Positions 27,459 through 36,242 of a stretch of 64,000 nt of DNA are shown piece by piece; positions within the stretch are counted from its first letter, which is position 1; every line of letters begins with the position of its first letter. The notes below the pieces were generated by a model that was not told where the DNA came from, did not search any database, and saw only the letters and a list, made by a program, of their open reading frames with translations. The stretch comes from Acidobacteriota bacterium (GTDB taxonomy: Bacteria; Acidobacteriota; Vicinamibacteria; Fen-336), in the NCBI GenBank assembly GCA_003223555.1, contig QHVM01000087.1, forward strand, positions 36,115-100,114, in the 5' to 3' direction. The translations under genes were made by a program, and so were the position numbers.

Positions 27459-28184
27459 ATGAACGGCATGCTGGCGACGGTGCTCGGGGTCGGGTTCGTG
27501 CTGGGGCTGCGCCACGCCCTCGACCCCGACCACGTGGTGGCGGTCACCACGATGGCCAGCGAGAAGACGGGCGTGCGGCGCACTTCGATGATCGGGGCTC
27601 TCTGGGGTCTCGGCCACGCGCTCTCGCTGGGCCTCGCGGGCGGAGCGATCCTGGCCCTGCGCCTGAGCGTGCCGCCGTCGATGGGCGAGGCGCTGGAGGC
27701 GTCGGTCGGGCTGATGCTGGTGGCCCTGGGCACGGTGGCGGTTCGGCGGGCCCTGCGCTGGCGCCTGCATGCCCACCCTCACGCCCATGACGGAGAGGTC
27801 CACGTCCACTTCCACGCCCATTCCCCCGGCCGGCCGGAAGCCCACCATCACGCTCATCTCCTCGGCGGTGGCCTGCGGCCGTTCCTGGTCGGGCTGGTCC
27901 ACGGCCTGGCCGGCAGCGCCGGGCTCGCGCTGCTGGCGCTGAGCGCCGCGCCCAGCCTCACCGTGGGCCTCGCCTACCTGGCAGTGTTCAGCGTGGGCTC
28001 GATCGCCGGGATGCTCATCCTGAGCGGCCTGATGAGCCTGCCCCTCGGCTACCTGGAGGCGCGTTACGCCGCCTCCTACCGGGGGCTGCAGCTGGTCGCG
28101 GGCGGCGTCAGCGTGGCCTTCGGGCTCTACCTGCTCGCGGTCCATTCGTGGGCGGGCGCCGTCGGTCGGGCCGGCTCGTCGTGA
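27459..28184 (+). CDS. NicO/UreH-type nickel-cobalt transporter-like membrane protein
   Basis: A 241-residue inner-membrane protein with about six helices. The metal-selectivity motif HALDPDH (HX4DH) is in the first helix of LGLRHALDPDHVVAV, followed by GHALSLGLAGG. A His-rich cytoplasmic loop lies at residues about 105-130 (HAHPHAHDGEVHVHFHAH, then HHHAH), the usual metal sensor in RcnA and UreH proteins. It probably moves Ni2+ or Co2+; the direction is not clear from sequence. It starts 26 bp after the secreted protein stop and ends 8 bp before ubiX. No urease or hydrogenase gene is nearby. Confidence 0.85.
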   Translation: MNGMLATVLGVGFVLGLRHALDPDHVVAVTTMASEKTGVRRTSMIGALWGLGHALSLGLAGGAILALRLSVPPSMGEALEASVGLMLVALGTVAVRRALRWRLHAHPHAHDGEVHVHFHAHSPGRPEAHHHAHLLGGGLRPFLVGLVHGLAGSAGLALLALSAAPSLTVGLAYLAVFSVGSIAGMLILSGLMSLPLGYLEARYAASYRGLQLVAGGVSVAFGLYLLAVHSWAGAVGRAGSS

Positions 28185-28191
28185 GACCGCG

Positions 28192-28869
28192 ATGAACCCT
28201 CCGGCGAGGGCGGAGCCGGCCGGGCGGCGGCTGATCGTCGGCATCACCGGCGCGACCGGCACGATCTACGGGGTGCGGCTGCTGCAGGCCCTCCAACGTT
28301 CCGACGTCGAGACCCACCTCGTGCTGAGCCGCTGGGGCGCACGCACGCTCGTGCACGAGACGCCGCACACGGTGGAGGAGGTGCGGCGCATGGCCACCCG
28401 CGCCTATTCCGACGGCGACCAGGGCGCGGCCCCATCGAGCGGCTCCTTCCTGACCATGGGGATGGTGATCGCTCCCTGCAGCATGCGGACGCTCTCCGCG
28501 ATCGCCCACGGGGAGGCCGAGAGCCTCATCCACCGCGCGGCCGACGTGGTCCTCAAGGAGCGGCGGCGGCTGGTCCTCCTCGTCCGCGAAGCGCCCCTGT
28601 CCGACATCCACCTCGAGAACATGCTGAAGCTCTCGCGCACCGGGGTGGTGATCTCCCCTCCGGTGCCCGCCTTCTACGACCACCCGCAGACGATCGACGA
28701 CCTCGTCAACCACACCGTGCAGCGCGTGCTCGACCTGTTCGACGTCCACCTCGACCTCGCGGAGCGCTGGGAGGGGAGCATGGCGGCCGGCGGAGCCGCC
28801 GGCCGCGGCCGCCAGATGAGCGCATCCCTGCGCGCCGTCGGCCGCCGGTCACGCAGGAAGCGCCGGTGA
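28192..28869 (+). CDS. ubiX: UbiX flavin prenyltransferase
   Basis: Makes prenylated FMN, the cofactor of UbiD decarboxylases, from FMN and dimethylallyl phosphate. It has the family's GITGATGTIYGVRLLQAL start, VIAPCSMRTLSAIAHG with the conserved SMxT, LKERRRLVLLVREAPLS and PPVPAFY. At 225 residues it is longer than the usual 190-200 because of a basic C-terminal tail (RAVGRRSRRKRR) that is probably disordered. It starts 8 bp after the NicO gene. No ubiD is in the window, so the enzyme it supports lies elsewhere. Confidence 0.93.
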   Translation: MNPPARAEPAGRRLIVGITGATGTIYGVRLLQALQRSDVETHLVLSRWGARTLVHETPHTVEEVRRMATRAYSDGDQGAAPSSGSFLTMGMVIAPCSMRTLSAIAHGEAESLIHRAADVVLKERRRLVLLVREAPLSDIHLENMLKLSRTGVVISPPVPAFYDHPQTIDDLVNHTVQRVLDLFDVHLDLAERWEGSMAAGGAAGRGRQMSASLRAVGRRSRRKRR

Positions 28870-28945
28870 GCTTTCGCGCGTGACTTTCTCGCCGCCGCGT
28901 CCTAGGCTCTCCTAAGAACCTCTGTTACGACGTCAGGAGGCGGCG

Positions 28946-31900
28946 ATGCCCAGCAAAGCGCGTGTCGTCGTGTTCGTGGCCGCCGTGCTGGCCGGGGCCG
29001 GGGCGGCCCGGGCCCAGAACGTCGGCGGCAGCATCCAGGGGACGGTCAAGGACGCCGGCGGGGACGTGCTGCCCGGGGCCCAGGTGGTGGTCCGGAACGT
29101 GGGCACCGGCGCGGTACAGGAGCGGATCGCGGATGGAGGCGGGCACTTTCTCGTGCCCCTGCTCCCGCCCGGCGACTACGAGGTCCACTTCTCCCTGACC
29201 GGCTTCCGGCCCCTGGCCCGGCGCGGCATCCGCCTGGCCGTCGGGCAGGACGCGGTGGTCGACGCGTCCCTCGAGCTGGGGCAGAGGACCGAGGAGGTGG
29301 TCGTCCAGGCGGACGTCTCGCGGGTCAACCTCACCTCGGGGGCGGTGAGCGGGCTGGTGGGGGAGCGGGAGATCCGGGAGCTGCCCCTCAACGGACGCTC
29401 CTTCCAGCAGCTCGCGCTGCTCCAGCCCGGGGTGAGCGCGGCACTGGCCGCGGGCAACGACGTCGTGGGTGGCCGGACGCCGAAGATCTCCATCAATGGC
29501 GCACGTCCCGAGCAGAACAACTTCCTGCTCGACGGGACCGACATCAACAACGTCTACAACAAGACTCCCGGCTCGGCGGCCGGCGTGCTCCTCGGGGTCG
29601 AGGCCGTGCTCGAGTTCCAGGTCCTCACCAACGCCTACTCCGCCGAGTTCGGGCGCTCGGCGGGCGGCGTCATCAACGCGGTGACCCGCTCCGGGGCCAA
29701 CGAGTTCCACGGCTCGGCCTTCGAGTTCCACCGGAACTCGGCCCTCGACGCCCGCAACTTCTTCGACCCGCCGTCCCAGCCCAAGCCGGACTTCAAGCGG
29801 AACCAGTTCGGGGCGGTCCTGGGAGGACCGTTGCGCAGGGACCGCACGTTCTTCTTCCTCGCCTACGAAGGCCTCATCGAGCGGCTGGGGGTGACGGGGG
29901 TGACGGCGGTGCCCGACGACGACGCGCGGCGCGGCATCATCGGGGGACGGCCGATCACCCTGCACCCGGCCATCCCGGCCTATCTGGAGACGCTGTTCCC
30001 GAGGGCCAACGGCCGCTCCCTGGGCGGGGGCGCCGCGGAGTACCTCTTCTCGGACACCCAGCCCACCGACGAGCACCTCTTCCAGGGGCGCATCGACCAC
30101 CGCCTCGCCCCGGGCGACACCGTCTTCCTCCGCTACACCTTCGACAAGGGCGAGGTGAACCGCATCCCGACGAGCAAGCCCCCCATCTCCACCCAGCCCG
30201 AGAGCACGCGCAACACCTACGTGACGCTCGAGCACCAGCACACCTTCTCGGCGTCGCTGCTGAACATCGCGCGGGCGGGCCTCAACCGGTCGGTGTCGCT
30301 CGCCGACAACCGCCGCACCATCGACATCCCGCCTTCGATGGCCTGGATCCCCGGCCAGCCGTTCGGCTACCTCACGATCCAGGGGCTGGTCACCGAGATG
30401 GCCGGCGACTTCCGGCTGCCCCGGAACGACCGCCTGAACAACTGGCAGATCGCGGACACCCTGATCCTGACCCGGGGACGGCATTCCATGCGGACCGGCG
30501 TCCAGGCGCAGTACATGCAGTTCGACCAGAACACCACCAGCCAGGTGGGCGGCATCGCGACCTTCACCAACCTGCAGAACTTCCTCCAGGGCCGGGCCTC
30601 CAACGTCGACTTCGCGGTGCCGGGGAAGATCGATCCCGACCGCCGCTACCGCCAGTGGTTGTTCGGGGCGTTCTTGCAGGACGACGTCCGCTTCGGCCCC
30701 CGTCTCAGCGCCAACCTCGGCCTGCGCTACGAGTTCGTCACCGTGCCCACCGAGGCGGACGGCAAGATCTCCAACCTGCGCCGCGTGACCGACAGCCAGC
30801 TCACCGTCGGCGGCCCCTGGCACGGCAACCCCTCGCTGAAGAACTTCGCCCCCCGGATCGGGCTCGCCTGGGACCCCTTCGGAGGAGGCCGGACCTCGGT
30901 GCGCGCGGGCTTCGGGATCTTCTACGACGAGATCCTGCCCAAGTACTACTTCTTCAGCGGGAGCCTCAACCCGCCCTTCACGACCCGGACCACGATCGCC
31001 AACCCGCCGTTCCCGAACGTGGTGGCCAGCTTCGACTCCAACGCGCCGATCAAGGCCCAGCTCCAGACCGTGAACTACGACCTCCAGACCCCCTACATCA
31101 CGCAGTTCAACCTCAACGTGCAGCGGGCGCTGCCCGGGGACTGGGACGTGACGGCCGGTTACGTCGGCTCGCGGGGCCGGAACCTCCTCCGGCTGGGCGA
31201 CGCCAACCTGGCGCCGGAGACGATCGTCGACGGCGTGAAGGTCTATCAGCCGTCGCTCGGGCGGCGCAACCCCGCTTTCGCCAGCATCTGGCAGCGGGTG
31301 ACCGACGCCCAGTCCTTCTACAACTCGGCGCAGGTCGCGGTGCAGAAGAAGTTCACCCACGGCTGGCGGGCGCAGCTCTCGTACACCTTCTCGCGCTCGG
31401 TGGACGACTCGAGCGGCATCAACTCCCAGGACTTCAGCAACGTCGTGCAGTACGGGATGGACTGGTACGACCCGCAGCGGGACCGGGGGCTCTCGGCGTT
31501 CTACGCCAAGCACAACCTGACCGCCAACTGGACCTGGGACCTGCCGTTCGCCCGATCGTCCAAGGGCCTCACCGCGGGGCTCTTCAGGGGATGGCAGCTC
31601 AACAACATCACCACGCTGCGATCGGGACATCCCTTCACGGTGGAGGAGGGCTTCAACCGCTCGGGCAACCTGAACACGACGAGCTTCTCGCGGCACGAGC
31701 GTCCGGACGTTAAGCCGGGCTGCTCGAACGACCCGATCCTGGGCGGCCCCGACCGCTACTGGGACGTGGCCTGCTTCCAGCTCCAGCCGGCCAACACCCG
31801 GGGCAACCTGGGGCGCAACACGCTCATCGGGCCCGGCCTCGTGTCCGTCGACGCGTCGCTGGTGAAGGCCTTCGAGCTGGGCCGGGGCCGCTCGCTCCAG

Positions 31901-32080
31901 GTCCGCGTCGAGTGCTTCAACCTGCCCAACCATCCCAACTTCGCCGTCCCCTCGGGCCGCGTCGCCTTCACGGGCGTGAACCCGGACGGCTCCCCGATCC
32001 TGGCCCCGACCTGGGGGCGCATCACGTCGACCGTCACGACGTCGCGGCAGATCCAGCTCGGCGCCAAGCTGAGCTTTTGA
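28946..32080 (+). CDS. TonB-dependent receptor, Oar-like, with carboxypeptidase-regulatory domain
   Basis: A 1044-residue outer-membrane protein. A signal peptide (residues 1-24, ending ARAQ) is followed by a carboxypeptidase-regulatory-like domain (GGSIQGTVKDAGGDVLPG to about residue 110), a plug domain (REIRELPLNGRSFQQL, INGARPEQNNFLLDGTDIN) and a long beta-barrel ending in a C-terminal aromatic residue (QLGAKLSF). This architecture is typical of Acidobacteria, in which many such receptors import unknown carbohydrates or peptides. GGAGG lies just before ATG 28946. The next gene follows 10 bp later, so they are likely co-transcribed. Confidence 0.93.
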   Translation: MPSKARVVVFVAAVLAGAGAARAQNVGGSIQGTVKDAGGDVLPGAQVVVRNVGTGAVQERIADGGGHFLVPLLPPGDYEVHFSLTGFRPLARRGIRLAVGQDAVVDASLELGQRTEEVVVQADVSRVNLTSGAVSGLVGEREIRELPLNGRSFQQLALLQPGVSAALAAGNDVVGGRTPKISINGARPEQNNFLLDGTDINNVYNKTPGSAAGVLLGVEAVLEFQVLTNAYSAEFGRSAGGVINAVTRSGANEFHGSAFEFHRNSALDARNFFDPPSQPKPDFKRNQFGAVLGGPLRRDRTFFFLAYEGLIERLGVTGVTAVPDDDARRGIIGGRPITLHPAIPAYLETLFPRANGRSLGGGAAEYLFSDTQPTDEHLFQGRIDHRLAPGDTVFLRYTFDKGEVNRIPTSKPPISTQPESTRNTYVTLEHQHTFSASLLNIARAGLNRSVSLADNRRTIDIPPSMAWIPGQPFGYLTIQGLVTEMAGDFRLPRNDRLNNWQIADTLILTRGRHSMRTGVQAQYMQFDQNTTSQVGGIATFTNLQNFLQGRASNVDFAVPGKIDPDRRYRQWLFGAFLQDDVRFGPRLSANLGLRYEFVTVPTEADGKISNLRRVTDSQLTVGGPWHGNPSLKNFAPRIGLAWDPFGGGRTSVRAGFGIFYDEILPKYYFFSGSLNPPFTTRTTIANPPFPNVVASFDSNAPIKAQLQTVNYDLQTPYITQFNLNVQRALPGDWDVTAGYVGSRGRNLLRLGDANLAPETIVDGVKVYQPSLGRRNPAFASIWQRVTDAQSFYNSAQVAVQKKFTHGWRAQLSYTFSRSVDDSSGINSQDFSNVVQYGMDWYDPQRDRGLSAFYAKHNLTANWTWDLPFARSSKGLTAGLFRGWQLNNITTLRSGHPFTVEEGFNRSGNLNTTSFSRHERPDVKPGCSNDPILGGPDRYWDVACFQLQPANTRGNLGRNTLIGPGLVSVDASLVKAFELGRGRSLQVRVECFNLPNHPNFAVPSGRVAFTGVNPDGSPILAPTWGRITSTVTTSRQIQLGAKLSF

Positions 32081-32090
32081 GGGAGGATCC

Positions 32091-32957
32091 ATGAGCCTGA
32101 CGCGGCGCGATGCCCTCCGTCTCTGTGGAGCCGGCGTGGCCTCGGCGGCGCTCGGGCGGCGGGGAGCCCAAACCGCCGGACGGGGCGCGCAGTTCAGGGT
32201 CGGGGTCACGGACTGGAACCTGAAGCTGGAGAACAAGCCCGAAGCGGTGGCGCTCGCCCAGCGGATCGGCTTCGACGGCGTGCAGATCAGCCTGGGTCAC
32301 ACCGGCGACGACCTGCCGCTCAGCGATCCCACGCTCCAGAAGACCTACCTCGCCGAATCGGCGCGCGTGGGCCTCCCGCTCGCCTCGGCGTGCCTGGAGG
32401 TCCTGCACAAGAACGTCCTCAAGTCCGACCCGCTGGGCCAGCGGTGGGTGGCCGACTCGATACCCATCGCCCGCGCCCTGGGCGTCAAGGTGGTCCTGCT
32501 GCCGTTCTTCGGCAAGGGCGCGCTGGAGACCCAGGCCGAGAAGGACCGCGTCGGCGACCTGCTGCGCGAGCTTGCCCCGCCGGCGGAGAAGGCGGGGGTC
32601 GTCCTGGGCCTGGAGGACACGATCTCGGCCCGCGACAACGCGCGCATCATGTCGAGGACGAAGTCGCCCGCGGTCCTGACCTACTACGACGTGGGCAACT
32701 CGACCCGGGGCGGCTTCCCGGTCGTGGAGGAGATCCGGTGGCTGGGCGCGGACCGCATCTGCGAGGTCCACCTCAAGGACAACCCGCACTTCCTCGGCCA
32801 GGGTCCGATCGACTTCCCGGCCGTGGTGGGCGCGCTGGCGGACATCGGCTTCCGCGGCTGGGCCCAGCTCGAGACCGACTGCCCGACCGGCTCGGTCGAG
32901 AAGGACATGGCCGCCAACCTCGCGTACATCCGCGGGGTGATGCAGCGGCGCAGCTAG
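32091..32957 (+). CDS. Tat-exported sugar phosphate isomerase/epimerase-like (TIM barrel)
   Basis: A 288-residue xylose-isomerase-like TIM-barrel protein. The N-terminus has a twin-arginine motif (TRRDALRLCGAG), so it is probably exported folded. Metal-binding blocks are LGLEDTISA, YYDVGNSTRGG, ICEVHLKDNPHF and WAQLETDCP, matching the Glu-Asp-His-Glu set of the family. GAGG precedes ATG 32091 by a few bases. It sits between a TonB receptor and a secreted cupin, which suggests a periplasmic sugar-modifying role (inference); the substrate is unknown. Confidence 0.87.
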   Translation: MSLTRRDALRLCGAGVASAALGRRGAQTAGRGAQFRVGVTDWNLKLENKPEAVALAQRIGFDGVQISLGHTGDDLPLSDPTLQKTYLAESARVGLPLASACLEVLHKNVLKSDPLGQRWVADSIPIARALGVKVVLLPFFGKGALETQAEKDRVGDLLRELAPPAEKAGVVLGLEDTISARDNARIMSRTKSPAVLTYYDVGNSTRGGFPVVEEIRWLGADRICEVHLKDNPHFLGQGPIDFPAVVGALADIGFRGWAQLETDCPTGSVEKDMAANLAYIRGVMQRRS

Positions 32958-32977
32958 CCGTCCCGGGAGGAGGTCCC

Positions 32978-33628
32978 ATGCGGAAGCGACGGCTCTCGCT
33001 GCCCCTGCCGGCGGTGGCGGTCCTGGCCCTGATCGCCACGCGGGGCGGAGAGGCCCAGGGCACCGCCCCGCTCGGCTCCGCGCGCGTGTCGTGGCAGCAG
33101 GCCAAGCCGACGACCGGCGACTGGGGCGAGCTGCGGGCCCACTTCGAGGGCGAGACCTACGGCCTTCGCGACATGCTCACCGCCTCGGCGGTGCTCAAAC
33201 CGGGGCAGCAGATCCACCCGCCCCACCGGCACGCGGAGGAGGAGTTCCTCATCGTGACCGAGGGCTCCGGGCGGTGGCACCTCGACGGGAAGGACTTCCC
33301 GGCGGCCAGGGGCGACGCCATCTACGCCGCGCCCTGGGTCATGCACGGCATCACCAACACCGGCTCCGCGCCGCTGAGATTCGTCGTGATGAAATGGAAC
33401 ACCAAGGGCGTGGCGGTTTCGCCCGAACCCGCGAAGGGAGGAGGAGACCAGCCGCTAGCCGCGGGTCACCGGAAGGCGGCAGCTCGGGCGAGCGCAGCCC
33501 GCCCGCCCGAGCGAACGCCAGGGGCGGCTAGTGCACGTCGACCGTGTAGATCTCGAAGGCTCCGGCGGTGCTCGTCTCGGGGTTCGTGGAGCGGTGGTCG
33601 CAGAAGAACGGCCACACCGCGGAGCTGA
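32978..33628 (+). CDS. Secreted cupin protein
   Basis: A cupin with a signal peptide (PAVAVLALIATRGGEAQ). The metal-binding cupin motifs are PPHRHAEEEFLIV (two His and Glu) and APWVMHGITN. ATG 32978 is preceded by GGGAGGAGG. The core ends near residue 150 (KWNTKGVAVSPEP). The remaining 65 residues are Arg/Ala-rich, do not look like cupin sequence, and overlap the convergent gene by 101 bp; they may be read-through into a 3' region. In a neighbouring frame a TAG occurs at 33456-33458, so a small indel in the G/A-rich tract could have removed the natural stop. Confidence 0.78.
   Translation: MRKRRLSLPLPAVAVLALIATRGGEAQGTAPLGSARVSWQQAKPTTGDWGELRAHFEGETYGLRDMLTASAVLKPGQQIHPPHRHAEEEFLIVTEGSGRWHLDGKDFPAARGDAIYAAPWVMHGITNTGSAPLRFVVMKWNTKGVAVSPEPAKGGGDQPLAAGHRKAAARASAARPPERTPGAASARRPCRSRRLRRCSSRGSWSGGRRRTATPRS
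33482..33512. terminator. Hairpin between convergent cupin and BNR-repeat genes
   Basis: A 9-bp perfect stem, GCTCGGGCG at 33482-33490 paired with CGCCCGAGC at 33504-33512, with a 13-nt loop. It lies just before the stop of the minus-strand gene at 33528 and within the odd C-terminal tail of the cupin. The position fits a shared bidirectional terminator; there is no U-tract. Confidence 0.5.
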
Positions 33629-35063
33629 AGGGAGCGGACGAGGAGTAGTCGCCCGGCCCGTTCGGGTTGCCGTCGAAGTCGGAGGCGGCCGAGGTCTGCT
33701 TCACGTTCGCGGCCCACGTCGCGCCGCCGTCCGTGCTCTGGGTGGCGTAGACATTGGCCTGGCAATTGGCGGGATCGTCTCGACGGTCGTAGAAGGTCAC
33801 CGTGACCTTGTCGCCGCCCACGCCGTTGGGTTCGACACTGAGCGTCGGGTGGAACTGGTCGGCCGAGCCGGCGTCATCGTTCAGCGTCACGGGTGCGGAC
33901 CAGGTCGCGCCGCCGTTGGTCGACCGGGTGAACAGCACGTCGAACCCGCGTCCGGTCACCTGGTCGGCATACACGAGGTAGAGAGCCCCGCTTGGCCCCA
34001 CGCGCAGCGCATGCGCGGGGCCCTGGGCGCGTCCGCCGACGCATCCGATGTCGACGCCGAAGCCCGTGTGGGTCCGGGCGGCGGCGACGTCGGTGCCCCA
34101 GGTCGCCCCGCCGTTCGCGCTCCTGTCGACGAAGATGACGTCCTTGGCGTAGTCGTGCCAGGAGTCGTACACGACGCCCGTGCTCTGGTCCACCGCCGGA
34201 TAGGCGCCGATCACGCGCTCGAACCTGCTGGTGCCGTCGTTGACCTTGACCGGCGTGCTCCAGGTGTTGCCGCCGTCCGCCGACGACGAGATCAGGAGGA
34301 TCTGGTTGTTCCCGGAGTTGCGGTCCCAGGACACGTAAATGCGGTTGGCGAAGGCGGAGCTGCTGCGGTCGACGGCCAGGTAGTACTTGTCGTCGAAGTT
34401 GCGCGAGCGGTTGAAGGTGACCGGAGTGAGCTGCGTCCAGTTGATGCCGTCGGTGGACTTCACGGCCACGATGGCGTTCGGAAAATTCCTGGACAGCGGC
34501 GCCACCCCATAGGTGAAGTAGAAGGTGCCGTTCTTGTCGACGTCGACGCCGGGGTCGAAGCCGATGCCGAAGGTGGTCCCGTTCCAGGTGCGCGGGAGCG
34601 CGGTCTTCGACCAGGAAGAGCCATCGCTCGAGCTGTAGGCCAGGGGCGCGCAATCTCCGAGCGTGCCGGACGCCGCCGCGGCGCTGCAGTTTCCCGGGTA
34701 GATGTGGTTGGAGCCGCCGACCAGGCGGGACGCGAAGCCGGCGGCGGAGAGGGTGCCGGTCTCTCCTTCGTAGGAGTCGGGGCTGCTCGAGACGTCGCGA
34801 TCACTTCCGGTGGAGAGCGCCGCCGACAGGCTCGGGTCCGCGGCCAGATAGGCGGCGGTGCCGGGATTCGACGCCAACGGCGCCGGAGCCGCCGCGTCGC
34901 CGCCGAAGACGAGGTGTCCGTTCACGAGGGCATGGTCATTGACGTGGAGCAGGATTGGGAACGTCAGAAAGGGCGGCGGCTCCGCCTTCTGCGGGTCCTG
35001 TTGCGCAACGACCGGGAAGCTGATCGCGATCAAGGCGATCAAGACGCCTGCGGCTCGTCTCAT
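33528..35063 (-). CDS. Secreted BNR/sialidase-like beta-propeller protein
   Basis: A 511-residue protein with a signal peptide (AAGVLIALIAISFPVVAQ). The mature part has several BNR or Asp-box elements (SSSDGSSWS, STDGINWT, SADGGNTWS, SANGGATWG, STNGGATWS, STDGGATWA) spaced about 50-70 residues apart, which form a six-bladed propeller. Catalytic Arg and Tyr residues of true sialidases cannot be assigned, so only the fold is called. The start is ATG 35063, with AAGGA just upstream; an in-frame GTG or TTG upstream adds a non-signal segment. It may bind or cleave extracellular glycans. Confidence 0.83.
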   Translation of the reverse strand: MRRAAGVLIALIAISFPVVAQQDPQKAEPPPFLTFPILLHVNDHALVNGHLVFGGDAAAPAPLASNPGTAAYLAADPSLSAALSTGSDRDVSSSPDSYEGETGTLSAAGFASRLVGGSNHIYPGNCSAAAASGTLGDCAPLAYSSSDGSSWSKTALPRTWNGTTFGIGFDPGVDVDKNGTFYFTYGVAPLSRNFPNAIVAVKSTDGINWTQLTPVTFNRSRNFDDKYYLAVDRSSSAFANRIYVSWDRNSGNNQILLISSSADGGNTWSTPVKVNDGTSRFERVIGAYPAVDQSTGVVYDSWHDYAKDVIFVDRSANGGATWGTDVAAARTHTGFGVDIGCVGGRAQGPAHALRVGPSGALYLVYADQVTGRGFDVLFTRSTNGGATWSAPVTLNDDAGSADQFHPTLSVEPNGVGGDKVTVTFYDRRDDPANCQANVYATQSTDGGATWAANVKQTSAASDFDGNPNGPGDYSSSAPFSSAVWPFFCDHRSTNPETSTAGAFEIYTVDVH

Positions 35064-35220
35064 GGTCCTTTCGTGCTCCTTTGCCGGCGGTGGGCCGCGG
35101 CCCGGGCGGTGCGCCTGAGAGAGACCCGCCTTGGGCACGGAACTGAGGGCGGCCGGCCTGCCGCTCGGTTCCGCTTAGGGGTCGGCAGAAAGCCTAGCCG
35201 GCGGAGACGATCGTCGTCAA

Positions 35221-35240
35221 GCCCGCGACGAGGCGCGGGC
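35221..35240 (-). terminator. Hairpin after the phosphoesterase gene
   Basis: On the minus strand a stem GCCCGCG-CCTCGT-CGCGGGC begins 1 bp after the stop at 35242-35244. The 7-bp stem with a 6-nt loop is followed by TTGACG, not a long U-tract. It probably ends the vapBC-ridA-phosphoesterase transcript. The remaining spacer up to 35064 shows no other structure I can support. Confidence 0.55.
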
Positions 35241-35241
35241 C

Positions 35242-35742
35242 TCATGACGCGGTCACGACCAGGGGATGCGGGGCGTCGCGGTCCAGGTCCCACAGCGAGA
35301 CGAGCGGGGGCTGGCCGGCCGCCAGGGTCATCGTGCCCGCGGTGCGGGGAAGGCGGAAGCGCCGTGGGCCGGCGCTTCCCGGGTTGACGACCAGGAGATC
35401 GCCCTCCCTCACGAGCAAGGGCTGGTGCGAGTGGCCGACCACCAGCACGCTGGCGTGGCTCCGTGCGACCGCCGCCGAAAGGCGCGGGTCCTTCCGGTCG
35501 TGCGCGACGAGGATCCTGGTCCCCGCGAGGTCGAGCTCGAGGAACTCCGGCAGACAGAGAAGCCCCGGGCTGCGGTCGTTGTTCCCGCGCACCGCGTGCA
35601 GGGGCGCGATGTCGCGCAGGCGGACGAGAAGCGTCTCGTCCACGGTGTCGCCCGCGAGCACGATGCGCTCGACGCCGGCGAGAACCTTCGGCAGCAGCGG
35701 ATCGAAGCGGCCGTGCAGGTCGGAGACGAGCCCCAGACGCGT
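35242..35742 (-). CDS. YfcE/MJ0936-type metallophosphoesterase, start disrupted
   Basis: A small phosphodiesterase of the calcineurin-like fold: LGLVSDLHGRFD (DxH motif), VLAGDTVD (GD), VRGNNDRS (GNND), LVAHDRKDP and VVGHSHQPLLV are all present and in order. The problem is the start. In this frame there is no ATG, GTG or TTG upstream of the DLH motif; the nearest usable codons are ACG 35742 or CTG 35736. A GTG at 35753, only 2 bp after the RidA stop, is in another frame, and one added base between it and 35736 would give a normal start. So a one-base deletion (real or assembly) is likely. Confidence 0.75.
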   Translation of the reverse strand, partial: TRLGLVSDLHGRFDPLLPKVLAGVERIVLAGDTVDETLLVRLRDIAPLHAVRGNNDRSPGLLCLPEFLELDLAGTRILVAHDRKDPRLSAAVARSHASVLVVGHSHQPLLVREGDLLVVNPGSAGPRRFRLPRTAGTMTLAAGQPPLVSLWDLDRDAPHPLVVTAS

Positions 35743-35755
35743 CGTCGGCGCACCG

Positions 35756-36208
35756 CTACTGCTTGACCGCGATGCCCTGCACCTCGAAGCGGCCCCCGGC
35801 GAGGAGCGACCCCGTGCCGAGGAAGGCGCGCGCCGGGAACCCCTTCGTGAAGTAGGTGCGATAGACGTCGTTGAACGTGCCGTACAGGCCCAGGTCCGTA
35901 CAGTAGACCGTGACCGTGACCAGATCGTCCATCGTCATGCCTTCCTGGGCGAGCACCGACTTGATCTGGTCCATCACGTTCCGGACCTCGGCGGCGGCAT
36001 CGGCGGGCGGCTTCTGCGTGGCCGCGTCGAGGCCGATCCGCCCGGCCAGGTAGAGGGTGTTGCCCACCCGCACCGCGTCGTCGAAGGGACGCACGTCCTT
36101 CGCGTCCCGCGACTTCAGGCGGACATGGCGATTGCCCTCCGCCGTCGCGACCGCCGCTGATCCGCCCACCAGCACAAACAGCAACGCCCTCGCCGCAAAG
36201 CTCCTCAT
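35756..36208 (-). CDS. RidA family protein (secreted variant)
   Basis: A 150-residue YjgF/YER057c/UK114-type protein. RidA deaminates reactive enamine/imine intermediates; this copy has an N-terminal signal sequence (RALLFVLVGGSAAVATA), so it is probably periplasmic and may have another role. Family features are FDDAVRVGNTLYLAGRIGLD, MTMDDLVTVTVYCTDL and FPARAFLGTGSLLAGGRFEV. The usual catalytic Arg of RidA (in the ARxxV region) corresponds here to ARAFLG, so the residue pattern is only partly canonical. GGAGG lies 7 bp before ATG 36208. It ends just before the phosphoesterase. Confidence 0.83.
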   Translation of the reverse strand: MRSFAARALLFVLVGGSAAVATAEGNRHVRLKSRDAKDVRPFDDAVRVGNTLYLAGRIGLDAATQKPPADAAAEVRNVMDQIKSVLAQEGMTMDDLVTVTVYCTDLGLYGTFNDVYRTYFTKGFPARAFLGTGSLLAGGRFEVQGIAVKQ

Positions 36209-36242
36209 GCGCCACCTCCGGGTGCGGCACGGTATCACGTCG

